A DNA stretch of 64,000 bases, taken from the NCBI RefSeq assembly GCF_000720475.1, contig NZ_JOAP01000001.1:310001-374000 (forward strand), read 5' to 3'. The translations under genes were made by a program, and so were the position numbers. The DNA comes from Streptomyces aureocirculatus. GTDB taxonomy: Bacteria; Actinomycetota; Actinomycetes; Streptomycetales; Streptomycetaceae. Below, piece by piece: positions 16,836 to 24,995 of this stretch. The notes below the pieces were generated by a model. It was not told where the DNA came from. It ran no database searches and saw only the letters and a list, made by a program, of their open reading frames with translations. Numbering within the stretch: the stretch's first letter is position 1; every line of letters starts with the position of its first letter.

Positions 16836-18467
16836 CTACGGCGCCACCGAGGCCGTGCCCGTCCACGCCGCCCGCAGCGCCTTCTTGTCCACCTTGCCGA
16901 CCTTGGTCATCGGCAGTCGATCGAGCAGGACGGTCCTCCGGGGTGTGTACAGGTCCCCCAGCTCGGCGGTCACCGCCACGCCGACCGCGTCCGGGTCGAC
17001 GTCGGCGTCCTCGGCCGTGGCGAGGAAGATCTGTACGGCCTCCCCGTACTCCTCGTCCGGCACGCCGAGCGCCGCCGCGTTGCGCACGCCGGGCAGGGTG
17101 AGCAGGAAGTCCTCAAGGACCCGGGAGTAGACGTTGTCGCTGGTGCTGCCGGTGACGATGATGTCCTTGGCCCGGTCGACGAGATAGAGGTACCCCTCGG
17201 TGTCGAGGTAGCCCACGTCCCCGGTGCGCAGCCAGCCGTCGTGCAGCGCGGCCGCCGTGCGCTCCGGGTCCTCGTAGTAGCCGAGCATCACCGTCTCGCC
17301 CTTGACGCACACCTCGCCGACCTGCCCGGCGGGCAGCGCGGCCGCGCTGTCCGCACCGCGGATCTCGATCTCGACGTCGGCTATCGCGCGACCGCAACTG
17401 CTCCAGAGTCCGGGCCTCAGGGCGGCCTGTGAGGCGAGGTCATCGGCGCCGAACGCGGTGATGCCGAGCGCCTCCGACTGTCCGTAGCCCTGGCTGAGCA
17501 CGGGCCCGAGGACCTCGACGGCCTGCCGCAGCCTGGCGGGCGAGCAGGCCGCGCCGCCGACGACGATCCGCCGCAGCGCGGGAAGGGCGCCCGGCACGCA
17601 CTCCGGGTGGTCGAGGAGGCCGTACAGCATGGGCGGTACGAACATGGTGGCGGTGATCCGCTCCTCGCGCAGCACCGAGAGCGCCGCACCCGGCTCGAAC
17701 TCGGGAAGGACGACCAGGGCCGAACCTGTCACAAGGGCCTGGATCGACGTGAGATGGCCGCTGCCGTGCGTGAGCAGCGTGGCGGCGAGCACCCGGTCCG
17801 TGCCCGGGGTCATGGCCGGGAAGAACCCGGGTCCCGACTCCTGCTGGTCGTCCCGTACGAGGTCCACCAGCGTGTCGTAGAGGCGGTGGCTGTGCGCGGC
17901 GAGCTTGGGGCGGCCCAGGGTGCCGCCGGTGTAGAGGACGGTGACGGCCTCGTCGGCTCCCGGGGCGGGCACGTCGCCGGGGCGCTCGTCGGGGCACTCG
18001 GCCGCCAGGGCGAGGAGGTCCGCGCACTGCTGCTCGCACGGGCCGAGGCTGAGCAGCGCGGGTGCGTGGACGCTGCGGCCCGCCGCGTCGGCGGCCCGCT
18101 CCGCGAAGAGCGGGTCGGTGACCACGGCGCGCGCCCTGGACTGCTCGACAAGGGCGGCGAGCTCGCCGGGCCCCGGCTCGGGCGGCAGGAACACGACGCG
18201 GCAGCCGATGAGATGGACGGCGAGCTGCACCAGGACGGAGTCCACGCGATTGGCCAGGAACAACCCCACCCCGTCGCCCGGCGCGAGCCCCTCGCGGCGC
18301 AGCGCGTGCCCCAGCCTGAACAGTTGCCGCCTGGCCTCCCCGCGGGTCAGCCGCTGCGCGCCCTGGACGAGCGCCTCGGTGTCCTCGTCCCGGTACCAGT
18401 GCTCCAGGACGTGGTCCACGTACGTCCGCTGCTCGGAAGTCTCCTGTGCGTTAACGATCATGGGCAT
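16836..18467 (-). CDS. AMP-forming acyl-CoA synthetase / acyl ligase
   Basis: ANL-superfamily adenylating enzyme of 543 aa that activates a carboxylate with ATP. Motifs: A3 TVLYTGGTLGRPKLAAHSH (the usual TSGTTGxPKG is altered), A5 QGYGQSEALG, A7 WLRTGDVGYLDTEGYLYLVD followed by RAKDIIVTGSTSDNVYS (usual GGENVYP altered), and the catalytic Lys near the end in PMTKVGKVDKKALR. The ATG at 18467 is preferred over a nearby TTG; ATG 18461 is also possible. It is divergent from a RiPP-like precursor and decayed exporter, and may have served that cluster, for example in acyl activation, but this is inference. The substrate is unknown. Confidence 0.88.
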   Translation of the reverse strand: MPMIVNAQETSEQRTYVDHVLEHWYRDEDTEALVQGAQRLTRGEARRQLFRLGHALRREGLAPGDGVGLFLANRVDSVLVQLAVHLIGCRVVFLPPEPGPGELAALVEQSRARAVVTDPLFAERAADAAGRSVHAPALLSLGPCEQQCADLLALAAECPDERPGDVPAPGADEAVTVLYTGGTLGRPKLAAHSHRLYDTLVDLVRDDQQESGPGFFPAMTPGTDRVLAATLLTHGSGHLTSIQALVTGSALVVLPEFEPGAALSVLREERITATMFVPPMLYGLLDHPECVPGALPALRRIVVGGAACSPARLRQAVEVLGPVLSQGYGQSEALGITAFGADDLASQAALRPGLWSSCGRAIADVEIEIRGADSAAALPAGQVGEVCVKGETVMLGYYEDPERTAAALHDGWLRTGDVGYLDTEGYLYLVDRAKDIIVTGSTSDNVYSRVLEDFLLTLPGVRNAAALGVPDEEYGEAVQIFLATAEDADVDPDAVGVAVTAELGDLYTPRRTVLLDRLPMTKVGKVDKKALRAAWTGTASVAP

Positions 18468-18659
18468 ATGCAAACACGCCGCTCAGGGGCCATTGCCCCA
18501 CAGGGGGGCGACTTCAGCCATCGGGTGACGGAGTACCCTGCCCCGGCCCCGGTGTCCGCTTCGGCCCCGATCGCGCACGCCTGCTCATTCGCAGCACTGG
18601 TTCCGCGGGTGGGAAAGACCTTTGCACCATTTATGATTACGAGAAGGGCAGGCCACATC

Positions 18660-18807
18660 ATGAACAACACCCCCCAGGTCGAGACCCTCGAAATTTCCGA
18701 CGCCGACCTCGACAACGTCGCCGGTGGCCTCGTCTCCGGTGTCGCGAACAACGTCACCGACACCGTTGACTCCATCGCCATCCTCACGTACGGCCAGGGC
18801 AGCTACG
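18660..18807 (+). pseudogene. NHLP/double-glycine-leader peptide precursor, 3' end lost
   Basis: The first 48 codons look like a RiPP precursor: an acidic leader MNNTPQVETLEISDADLDNV ends in AGG (residues 21-23), matching the xLSDxDLDxVAGG pattern of leaders cleaved by C39 peptidases, followed by a hydrophobic Ser/Thr/Asn core LVSGVANNVTDTVDSIAIL without Cys. After about residue 49 the sequence runs into a HlyD-like fragment in another frame, so the natural stop is gone and the frame stays open to 19085. A weak ribosome site (AAGGGCAGG) lies 7-10 nt upstream. Family known: such leaders accompany NHLM exporters, remnants of which follow directly. Confidence 0.72.
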
Positions 18808-18962
18808 TGGGACGTTCACGAGATCGTCTGCTACGTCCTGCGGAGCCCCGTCACCGGTCAGGTGACCCGCGTCCTCGCCGAGGAGGGCAAGCGACTCGCC
18901 GCAGGCGCCCCCGTGCTCGAAGTCCGTACGGACCGGGGCGACAAGGTCGTCCGCGCGATCGC
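18808..18962 (+). pseudogene. Fragment of NHLM HlyD-like secretion protein
   Basis: About 50 codons in frame [20 protein letters not shown] and [20 protein letters not shown], typical of the lipoyl/biotinyl-like domain of membrane-fusion proteins in NHLM bacteriocin export systems. Neither start nor C-terminal half is present. Bounded directly by the precursor fragment and the peptidase fragment. Confidence 0.65.
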
Positions 18963-19913
18963 ATGGAGTGCGGCGCCGCCGCGCTCGCCATGGTCCTCGC
19001 GCACCACGGACGGCACGTCCCCTGGAGGAGCTGCGCATCGCGTGCGGTGTCTCCCGCGACGGCTCCCGGGCCAGCAACGTCCTGAAGGCCGCGCGGAGTT
19101 ACGGCCTGACGGCCAAGGGCATGCACATGGAGCCCGCCGCGCTCATCGAGGTCGACGCGCCCGTGATCCTCTTCTGGGAGTTCAACCACTACGTCGTGTA
19201 CGACGGCACGGGGCCCATCACCCGCCTCAAGGACGTCGAGAACTTCCCCGTCGACACGCGCTACTCCCGCCCCGAACCGGCGGCGAGCACGCGCCGTCTC
19301 AAGGCCACGTCACCCTCGACGACATCACCTTCGGCTACAGCCCCTCGGCAAGCCGCTTCTGGCGGGGTTCTCCCTGTCGGCCGGTCCAGGGCAGCAGGTC
19401 GCGCTCGTCGGCGGCTCCGGCAGCGGCTGCGGCAGCGACAGCGGCAAGTCCACGGTGTCCCGGCTGATGTCCGGGCTCGACAGCGTCGCCCTCTGGGACC
19501 CCTCGATCCCCGACGACGCCGTCGTCACCGCCCTCAAGGACGCCTGCGTGTACGAGGTCGTGGCCCGCAGGCCCGGCGGCATCCACGGCCGGGTCTAGCA
19601 GGACGGGCGGAACTTCTCCGGCGGGCAGCGCCAGCGCCTGGAGATCGCACGGGCCCTGGTCCGCCGCCCGAGCGTCCTCGTACTCGACGAGGTGACCGGC
19701 GCCCTGGACGCCGAGACCGAACAGGTCATCAAGGTCATCATCGACAATCTGCGCCGCCGCGGCTGTGCCCGCGTCGTCATCGCGCACCGTCTGAGCACCG
19801 TGCGCGACAGCGACGAGATCGTCGTGCTCGACCACGGCCAGGTCGTGGAGCGCGGACGCCACGAAGACCTCGTCGCCGCGGGCGGCCCCTACGCCCACTG
19901 TTGCTCGTGGTAA
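18963..19913 (+). pseudogene. Broken NHLM-type C39 peptidase/ABC exporter
   Basis: Remnant of a peptidase-containing ABC transporter that would cleave and export leader peptides. The C39 part keeps the catalytic Cys ([16 protein letters not shown]) and the His segment [11 protein letters not shown] but changes frame after HHGRHV. The whole membrane domain is missing. The ATPase resumes at [10 protein letters not shown] with another frame change. Walker A carries a six-residue insertion between GGSGSG and KST, about 40 residues after SRLMSGL are absent, and a TAG interrupts the segment GIHGRV-QDGRNF at 19597-19599. Signature [14 protein letters not shown], Walker [14 protein letters not shown] and the H-loop IAHRLSTV remain. 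At least five independent lesions; certainly inactive. Confidence 0.82.
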
Positions 19914-21009
19914 CCGGCGCCGTCGACCTGTTCGCCATGGACGCCGTGCACCAGGGCCACCGGCACCACCTCGGCCGACGCGGCACCGAGCCTCCTGGAG
20001 CACGCCTTCGCGCTCGGCGTCGGACGCTGCCACCGGGTCCTCTTCGAGGCGCCGCTTGACGGCCGTACGGTGGGCGGCGACGTGGTGGCCGACGACGACA
20101 TCCTTTCGATGCCGGTCACGCCGGGCAGCGTGCGGTACGGCGCCGCCTACAGCGAGCAGGCCACGGGCGACCTGCTGGTCGACGCGGCGACGTGGCAGCG
20201 GATGGTCGACCAGCAGCACCGGCTGCTCTCGACGCTCGACCGCTGGATCGAACTCCTGGAACGCGCCCACGAGGACCGTACGGCCGCCGGGATCAAGGCG
20301 GGCGAGAACGTCCGCGAGCAGGCCGACCGTACGCTGATCGCCTGGCTGGGCCGCTTCCATCTGCCGCTCTGCATGCTCATCATGTTCATGCTGCTCGCAG
20401 GCCGGCCCGCGGCAGCCTTACCGCGGGTGAGTTCCTCACCTTCAGCACCGCCGTGACCATGCTCCTGACGGCCGTCGCACCGCTCACCGGCGCACTGCTC
20501 TCGGCGGCCGCGGTGCTCCCGATGTTCGAACAGATCAAACCGGTGCTCGACGCGGCGCCGGAGGTGCGTACCGGAAGCACCCAGTTGGGCGAGCTCCGGG
20601 GCGGGATCGAGGGAAGAGGCATGGGAGGCCGCCGCGATGGCGGGCCTCGCCGAGGACATCAAGCGCATGCCGATGGGTCCGCACACGATGATCTCCGGCG
20701 GCGGGGCGGTCTCCGGCGGCCAGCGCCAGCGCCTGATGATCGCCAGGCCCTGATCCGCCGCTCCCGCGTCCTCTTCTACGACGATGCGACGAGCGCCCTC
20801 GACAACGAGACGCAGCGCACGGTCATGGACAGCACGCGCGCCCTTGACGCCACCGGCGTGGTGATCGACCACCGCCTCTCCACCGTCATGGGTACCGACC
20901 GGCTCGTCGTCATGTCGGAGGGCCGCGTAGTACAACAGGGACCACCGGCACGGTTGCTTGCGGACACGGGGGACGGTTGCACGAACTGGTGCGGCGACAG
21001 GTGCGGTGA
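19903..21009 (+). pseudogene. Broken second NHLM-type ABC transporter
   Basis: Remnant of the second ATP-binding/permease protein typical of NHLM systems. Segments in different frames: [20 protein letters not shown], then [20 protein letters not shown] with RWIELLERAHEDRTAAG, a membrane part (HLPLCMLIMFMLLAG, TAVTMLLTAVAPLTGALLSA), then an ATPase tail with signature [11 protein letters not shown], Walker B VLFYDDATSALD and TGVVIDHRLSTV, ending HELVRRQVR. Much of the Walker A half and the N-terminal domain is missing. Same decay style as the preceding gene. Confidence 0.78.
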
Positions 21010-21151
21010 GACGGCCGGAACACCGGTCGGCACGGCTCGGCACGGCTCGGCCCGCCGCACCGGGGCTACGATCAGCCACCCGCCCTGAGCGTCGCTTCCG
21101 GCCAGTGAGGGATACTGGCGTCGACAACTCGTGGGGCGGCGGGAGGACGAT

Positions 21152-21517
21152 GTGAACGACCCGGACGACGGGTATCCGGCAGCAGGCGAAGCGGCACCCT
21201 GGAGCAGGCAGTTGAGCATTTGTACGTTGCCGGACCGAGCTGGTCTGAAGGTGACCGGAGAAGTCTGCCTGCCCACCTACCCGGTGTGGGAGCGAGCCCT
21301 TGAAGAAGTGCCGCGGCAGCGCCAGGAAGGACCGTACTGGCTGGAGCTCTCGGCGCTGACCTTCATCGACGTGGCCGGAGCGACCGCGTTGGCGACGACC
21401 GCCCAGAGCCTGGACGACGAGCAACGAATCGTGCTGGATCATCCGCCGCCCGCCCTGAGCCGCCTCCTGGAGCTGTTCTGGCCCGAGCTGTCCGCGATCG
21501 AGGTGGCCACCTCATGA
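21152..21517 (+). CDS. STAS-domain anti-sigma-factor antagonist-like protein
   Basis: 121-aa single STAS domain: strand LKVTGEVCLPTYPVWERALE, then YWLELSALTFIDVAGATALA, in which the Ser/Thr phospho-acceptor position of SpoIIAA-type proteins (DxSG) is replaced by DVAGA, so phosphorylation may not occur. GTG 21152 follows GGGAGG by 6 nt. It overlaps the next gene (ATGA), a MEDS/HATPase protein, giving a typical Streptomyces partner-switching or sensing pair. Confidence 0.87.
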   Translation: MNDPDDGYPAAGEAAPWSRQLSICTLPDRAGLKVTGEVCLPTYPVWERALEEVPRQRQEGPYWLELSALTFIDVAGATALATTAQSLDDEQRIVLDHPPPALSRLLELFWPELSAIEVATS

Positions 21518-22446
21518 ATGCCATGACCGAGACCGAGCCCTTCGTCCACCCGGCGCTGTTCTACCGCGGCGAGCAGGAGTACTTGGCGGGCACCGTGCCG
21601 TTCGTCCGTGCGGGCCTGGACGCCGGCGAGGCGGTGGCCGTGGCGGTTCCCGAGGCCAACCTCGAACTCATCCGCGCCGCCCTTGGCGAACAGGCCTCGC
21701 AGGTACAGCTTCTCGACATGACACAGGCGGGCCGCAACCCCGGCCGGATCATCCCGCGCGTCCTGCGGGCCTTCGCCGACGCCCATCCCACCCGACGGGT
21801 CCGGATCATCGGTGAGCCGATCTGGGCCGGGCGCACCGAAACCGAGTACCCCGCCTGTGTTCAGCACGAGGCGCTCATCAACCTGGCGTTCCGGGGCCGG
21901 GAAGCAACGATTCTCTGCCCCTACGACGCGCTGAGCCTGGAAGAGACGGTCCTGGCCGACGCCCTCGCCACGCACCCGACGATCATCGAATCCGGTACGC
22001 AGGACACCAGCGCGGCCTATGCCCCCGAAGCGGTGGTCTCCCGCTACAACCAGCCCCTCAAAGCGCCCGGTGACGCGCCGTCGATGCCCTACGCGCAGGA
22101 GTCGCTGCCCGACGCCCGCCATGCGGCCGCTCGGCGGGCGGCCGAGCTCGGCCTCCCCGAGTCCCGCCTGGGCGACTTCGCGCTGGCGGTGGCGGAGCTG
22201 ACGACCAACAGCGTGGTCCACGGAGGCGGAGTGGGCGCGCTGCGGATCTGGTCCGAGGACCAGTACGTCGTCTGCGAGGTACGTGACGCGGGCCTCCTCA
22301 CCGACCCGCTCGCCGGCCGCCGCCCCGCGTCCCGGGACCAGCGCGGGGGGCGCGGGCTGCTGCTCGTGCATGTGCTCGCGGACCTCGTCCGCGTGCACAC
22401 CTCCCCGGCCGAAGGAACAACCATCCACTGCTACTTCGAACGCTGA
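21514..22446 (+). CDS. MEDS-domain anti-sigma kinase with HATPase domain
   Basis: 310-aa cytosolic protein. Residues about 10-170 form a MEDS (MEthanogen/methylotroph DcmR Sensory) domain (HPALFYRGEQEYLAGTVPFV, IIPRVLRAFADAHPTRRVRI, CPYDALSL). Residues about 195-310 form an RsbW-like ATPase domain with N-box ALAVAELTTNSVVHGGG and G-boxes CEVRDAG and RGGRGLLLVH. The family acts as anti-sigma kinases or stand-alone sensors. Translational coupling to the STAS gene supports a shared partner-switching pathway. The sigma factor is not in this window. Confidence 0.92.
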   Translation: MNAMTETEPFVHPALFYRGEQEYLAGTVPFVRAGLDAGEAVAVAVPEANLELIRAALGEQASQVQLLDMTQAGRNPGRIIPRVLRAFADAHPTRRVRIIGEPIWAGRTETEYPACVQHEALINLAFRGREATILCPYDALSLEETVLADALATHPTIIESGTQDTSAAYAPEAVVSRYNQPLKAPGDAPSMPYAQESLPDARHAAARRAAELGLPESRLGDFALAVAELTTNSVVHGGGVGALRIWSEDQYVVCEVRDAGLLTDPLAGRRPASRDQRGGRGLLLVHVLADLVRVHTSPAEGTTIHCYFER

Positions 22447-22833
22447 CGAGCCACCCGGCGAAGCCCACGTACCCGGCGGAGTTTCTCCGGCCGGGTATTC
22501 CACACGGGCCGAGCCGGACCCGACCGAGGGATTCTTGCCCGCGTTCTTCCCGACCTTGGAGGAGTTCGAGCCGGCTGTCCCCGACCTGGAGTCGGCGGAC
22601 AGCGTCATCGGCTCGGCCGCGTTGCGCGAGTAGCCGGTGGGCTGCAGACGGAGCATCGGTGAAGGCGGTCCGAAATCTTCCCACCGGTGATCTCACAATA
22701 TCTGCGGCACCAAGACCGCTGCTGTCTTTTCGTAAATGCCGATCAGTTGTCGGTGGTCGTTGCGGTGCAGCGATTGGAGGCAAAGATGGCGAGGTGGGAG
22801 CCCTGCGAGTTGTAGTTCACCCAGTCGTACAGA
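22447..22833. other. Intergenic stretch, partly low GC, no clear gene
   Basis: 387 bp after the MEDS gene without a convincing gene. A short open frame ending at 22633 contains GFLPAFFPTLEEFEPAVPD but has no start signal. From about 22660 to 22800 the GC content drops visibly below its surroundings (CACAATATCTG, GTCTTTTCGTAAATG), which suggests foreign or decayed DNA. A frame starting ATG 22786 is interrupted by TAG at 22813. Confidence 0.5.
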
Positions 22834-23016
22834 GTGGCGACCAAGACCCCGGCGGAGGCGCCGTACTCCTTCGACTGTTCGGCAGTGGTGAAGCATGAGG
22901 ATTACCGCTACGCGGACATGCCTTCCGGCGAGTGCGGCAACCGGTGGATCGACAAGCACTGGGACCTGAGCCAGATCGGCTGCTTCAACCGGGCGAGTTC
23001 TTTCGAACTGAGCTGA
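22834..23016 (+). CDS. Small Cys-containing ORF, possibly a remnant
   Basis: 60 codons from GTG 22834, reading PYSFDCSAVVKHEDYRYADM, SGECGNRWIDKHWDLSQIGC and ending SSFELS. It has three Cys and many aromatic and charged residues and less biased third codon positions than neighbours. The same frame extends upstream beyond a TAG (MARWEPCEL before it), so it may be the 3' part of an inactivated gene. No ribosome site was seen. Function unknown. Confidence 0.35.
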   Translation: MATKTPAEAPYSFDCSAVVKHEDYRYADMPSGECGNRWIDKHWDLSQIGCFNRASSFELS

Positions 23017-23230
23017 CAGGCCGGCCTAAGGGCGACAGACTCGACCGGTGCTGATCTGACCGGCGCGGACAGTGCACCGCCGCCCCGTCCGCAGACCTGG
23101 TCCGACCTGCCGAGATGAGAGGCTGCTGGCGGGCCGCGGCGACGAACGCGCAGCCGAGACGCACCTCGGCCCGTACCCATGGCCATGTCCATGGCCCTTC
23201 CCTCTTGATGTGCCCCCGTCACCCCTGTTC

Positions 23231-23250
23231 CAATTGGTCCGGACCAATTG
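23231..23250. promoter_or_regulatory. Perfect 20-bp palindrome, DasR-site-like
   Basis: CAATTGGTCCGGACCAATTG is an exact inverted repeat ending 22 nt before the FN3 lipoprotein start. Its core TGGTCCGGACCA resembles the DasR responsive element (consensus about TGGTCTAGACCA) of N-acetylglucosamine-controlled genes. The position suits repression of the downstream gene. Sequence identity to a dre is partial, so another GntR-family repressor is possible. Confidence 0.7.
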
Positions 23251-23271
23251 CGTCGAGTGGAAGGCACGACC

Positions 23272-24279
23272 GTGCGACGGACCCCCCACCCGCCCCGCCA
23301 CCCGCTCCCCCTGAGGACCGCCTGTCTCCTTGTCACCGCGGCTGTCTGCGGGCTGAGTTCCTGCGCCTGGGGCGGTGGTGACGGCAAGAGCACCCGGACG
23401 CCCTCGGCGCCGCGCGGGCTCACCGTCCAGGCGGGCAGCGCGACCTCCGTGCACGTGATGTGGAACAGCACCACCGACGGGTCGGACATCGACGGCTACG
23501 AGATCTACCGCGGTGCCGACAAGGTCAAGGACGTCCCTGCCGACCAGCACATGGTCGACATCACCGGGCTGAAGCCGTCGGCCACGTACACCTTCTCCGT
23601 ACGGGCCCGCGACGCCGACGGCAACGTGAGCCCGGACAGCAGGAAGCTGAAGGTCAGCACGCCCGCGGCCACGGCCGCCGACCGCGAGGCCCCGTCCCGT
23701 CCCGGCACCCTGCGCGGCGCGGCCGAGGGCAGCCACGCGGCGACCCTCGCCTGGGCCAGGTCCAAGGACGACCGCGGCGTCGCCTCGTACGAGATCTACC
23801 AGGGCGGCTCGAAGATCCACAGCGTCGGCGGGGGCACCACGGACACCCTGATCACCGGCCTGCGGCCGGGCACCGCGTACACGTTCACCGTGAAGGCGCG
23901 CGACGCCGCCGACAACTTCTCCGCCGCGAGCCCCACCCTGCGCGTCACCACGGCCGCGGGCAAGGACAGCGGGCGCGCCACGGCCCCGGCGGACTTCCGG
24001 GCCCGTACACACCGCTCGGACGACGACAAGGCATACTACATCGACCTCACCTGGAAGCCGCCGCGCACCGGCGGCGCCGTGACGGAGTACCAGATCCACC
24101 TGGACGGCCGGAGCGCCACATCGCTGGTCTTCGGCGGCGAGGCACCGACGGACAAGGCGAAGCACAGTTTCTATGTGGGCCGGGAAGCGGGCGAGACGCA
24201 TCGCGTGAAGCTGCGCGCCAAGCTGCCCGACGGCACCTGGGGGAGCTACTCGCCCGAGCGGACCGTCACCACCCGCTGA
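23272..24279 (+). CDS. Lipoprotein with fibronectin type III domains
   Basis: 335-aa exported protein. The signal peptide ends in a lipobox-like LSSC (about residue 29: ACLLVTAAVCGLSSCAWG). Then come two clear FN3 domains (GLTVQAGSATSVHVMWNSTT to KVSTPAA; GTLRGAAEGSHAATLAWARS to RVTTAAG) and a third divergent one (AYYIDLTWKPPRTGGAVTEY to ERTVTT). GTG 23272 has GGAAGG 8 nt upstream. FN3 repeats in actinobacteria are common in secreted polysaccharide hydrolases; no catalytic domain is present here, so it may be an adhesion or binding protein. The 3' end overlaps the convergent PadR gene by 34 nt. A DasR-like palindrome just upstream suggests GlcNAc or chitin control. Confidence 0.9.
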   Translation: MRRTPHPPRHPLPLRTACLLVTAAVCGLSSCAWGGGDGKSTRTPSAPRGLTVQAGSATSVHVMWNSTTDGSDIDGYEIYRGADKVKDVPADQHMVDITGLKPSATYTFSVRARDADGNVSPDSRKLKVSTPAATAADREAPSRPGTLRGAAEGSHAATLAWARSKDDRGVASYEIYQGGSKIHSVGGGTTDTLITGLRPGTAYTFTVKARDAADNFSAASPTLRVTTAAGKDSGRATAPADFRARTHRSDDDKAYYIDLTWKPPRTGGAVTEYQIHLDGRSATSLVFGGEAPTDKAKHSFYVGREAGETHRVKLRAKLPDGTWGSYSPERTVTTR

Positions 24280-24818
24280 CGCAGGATCTCCGCAGTCCGC
24301 AGGCACCAGTCGTACGTCTCCCGCTCGAAGGCGAGGCCGCGGCGACACGTCAGATAGGGCCCGATCCGTCTGCCCGTCCGCAGGAACTCCCCCTCGTCGG
24401 CCTCCCCGCGCAGCCGCACCAGGAGCTTGCCGAGGACCTCGGCCTTGGCCTCGGCGACCGCCGCACGCTCCTGGAGCTGCGCGATCACCGGGGCCGGGTC
24501 GATGCCGTCCACGGCCTGCACCTTGACCAGCAGGTCGTCACGGATGAAGGACGGCTTGGCGGGCGTCGCGGCGAACCGCTCCAGTTCCGCGAGGCCTGCC
24601 TCGGTGACATGGAACATCCGCTTGTTCGGCCGCCCCTCCTGCACCACTTCGCGCCCGGCGACGAGCCCCTCGCCCTCCAGTCGCGACAGTTCGGCGTACA
24701 ACTGCTGCGGCAGCGCGTGCCAGAAGTTGGCCACGCCGATGTCGAAGCCCTTGGCCAGTTGATAGCCGCTGAACTCGCCGTCGAGCAGCGCCGCGAGCAC
24801 CGCATGCCGCAAGGCCAT
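24246..24818 (-). CDS. PadR-family transcriptional repressor
   Basis: 190-aa winged-helix regulator: N-terminal MALRHAVLAALLDGEFSGYQ, LPQQLYAELSRLEGEGLV, then the C-terminal helical vir-type dimerisation domain (VIAQLQERAAVAEAKAEVLG, FERETYDWCLRTAEILRQ). ATG 24818 has AGGAGGG 6 nt upstream. It is divergent from a SnoaL-like gene and an unusually regular operator array lies between them, so it probably represses both itself and that gene. Confidence 0.93.
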   Translation of the reverse strand: MALRHAVLAALLDGEFSGYQLAKGFDIGVANFWHALPQQLYAELSRLEGEGLVAGREVVQEGRPNKRMFHVTEAGLAELERFAATPAKPSFIRDDLLVKVQAVDGIDPAPVIAQLQERAAVAEAKAEVLGKLLVRLRGEADEGEFLRTGRRIGPYLTCRRGLAFERETYDWCLRTAEILRQRVVTVRSGE

Positions 24819-24901
24819 GGCCGCCCTCCTTCTCCGCCTCGGTCCGCCCCGCCCGGGGGCTTCCGCTGCGCGCCCCGCTCCGTCATCATAGTCAAGAATC
24901 A

Positions 24902-24974
24902 GAGTACTCATTTTGTTGAGTATGCAATGCGCTGAGTACGCATTTCCCCGAGTACTCATTTCGTGAGCAGTCAT
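24902..24974. promoter_or_regulatory. PadR operator array with 16-bp period
   Basis: GAGTACTCAT (24902), GAGTATGCA (24918), GAGTACGCAT (24934) and GAGTACTCAT (24950) recur exactly every 16 bp, with a weaker fifth box GAGCAGTCAT at 24965. Boxes 1 and 4 contain the palindrome GAGTACTC. Located between divergent padR (start 24818) and the SnoaL-like gene (start 24996). This is the form expected for cooperative binding of PadR dimers. Confidence 0.8.
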
Positions 24975-24995
24975 GCTCTTGACCGGGAGGTTCCC

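Noticed and set aside
22298..22783. Open frames of 90-160 codons on the minus strand around 22300-22960
   Set aside because: Overlap the MEDS gene end or lack starts; codon use and residues are not protein-like.
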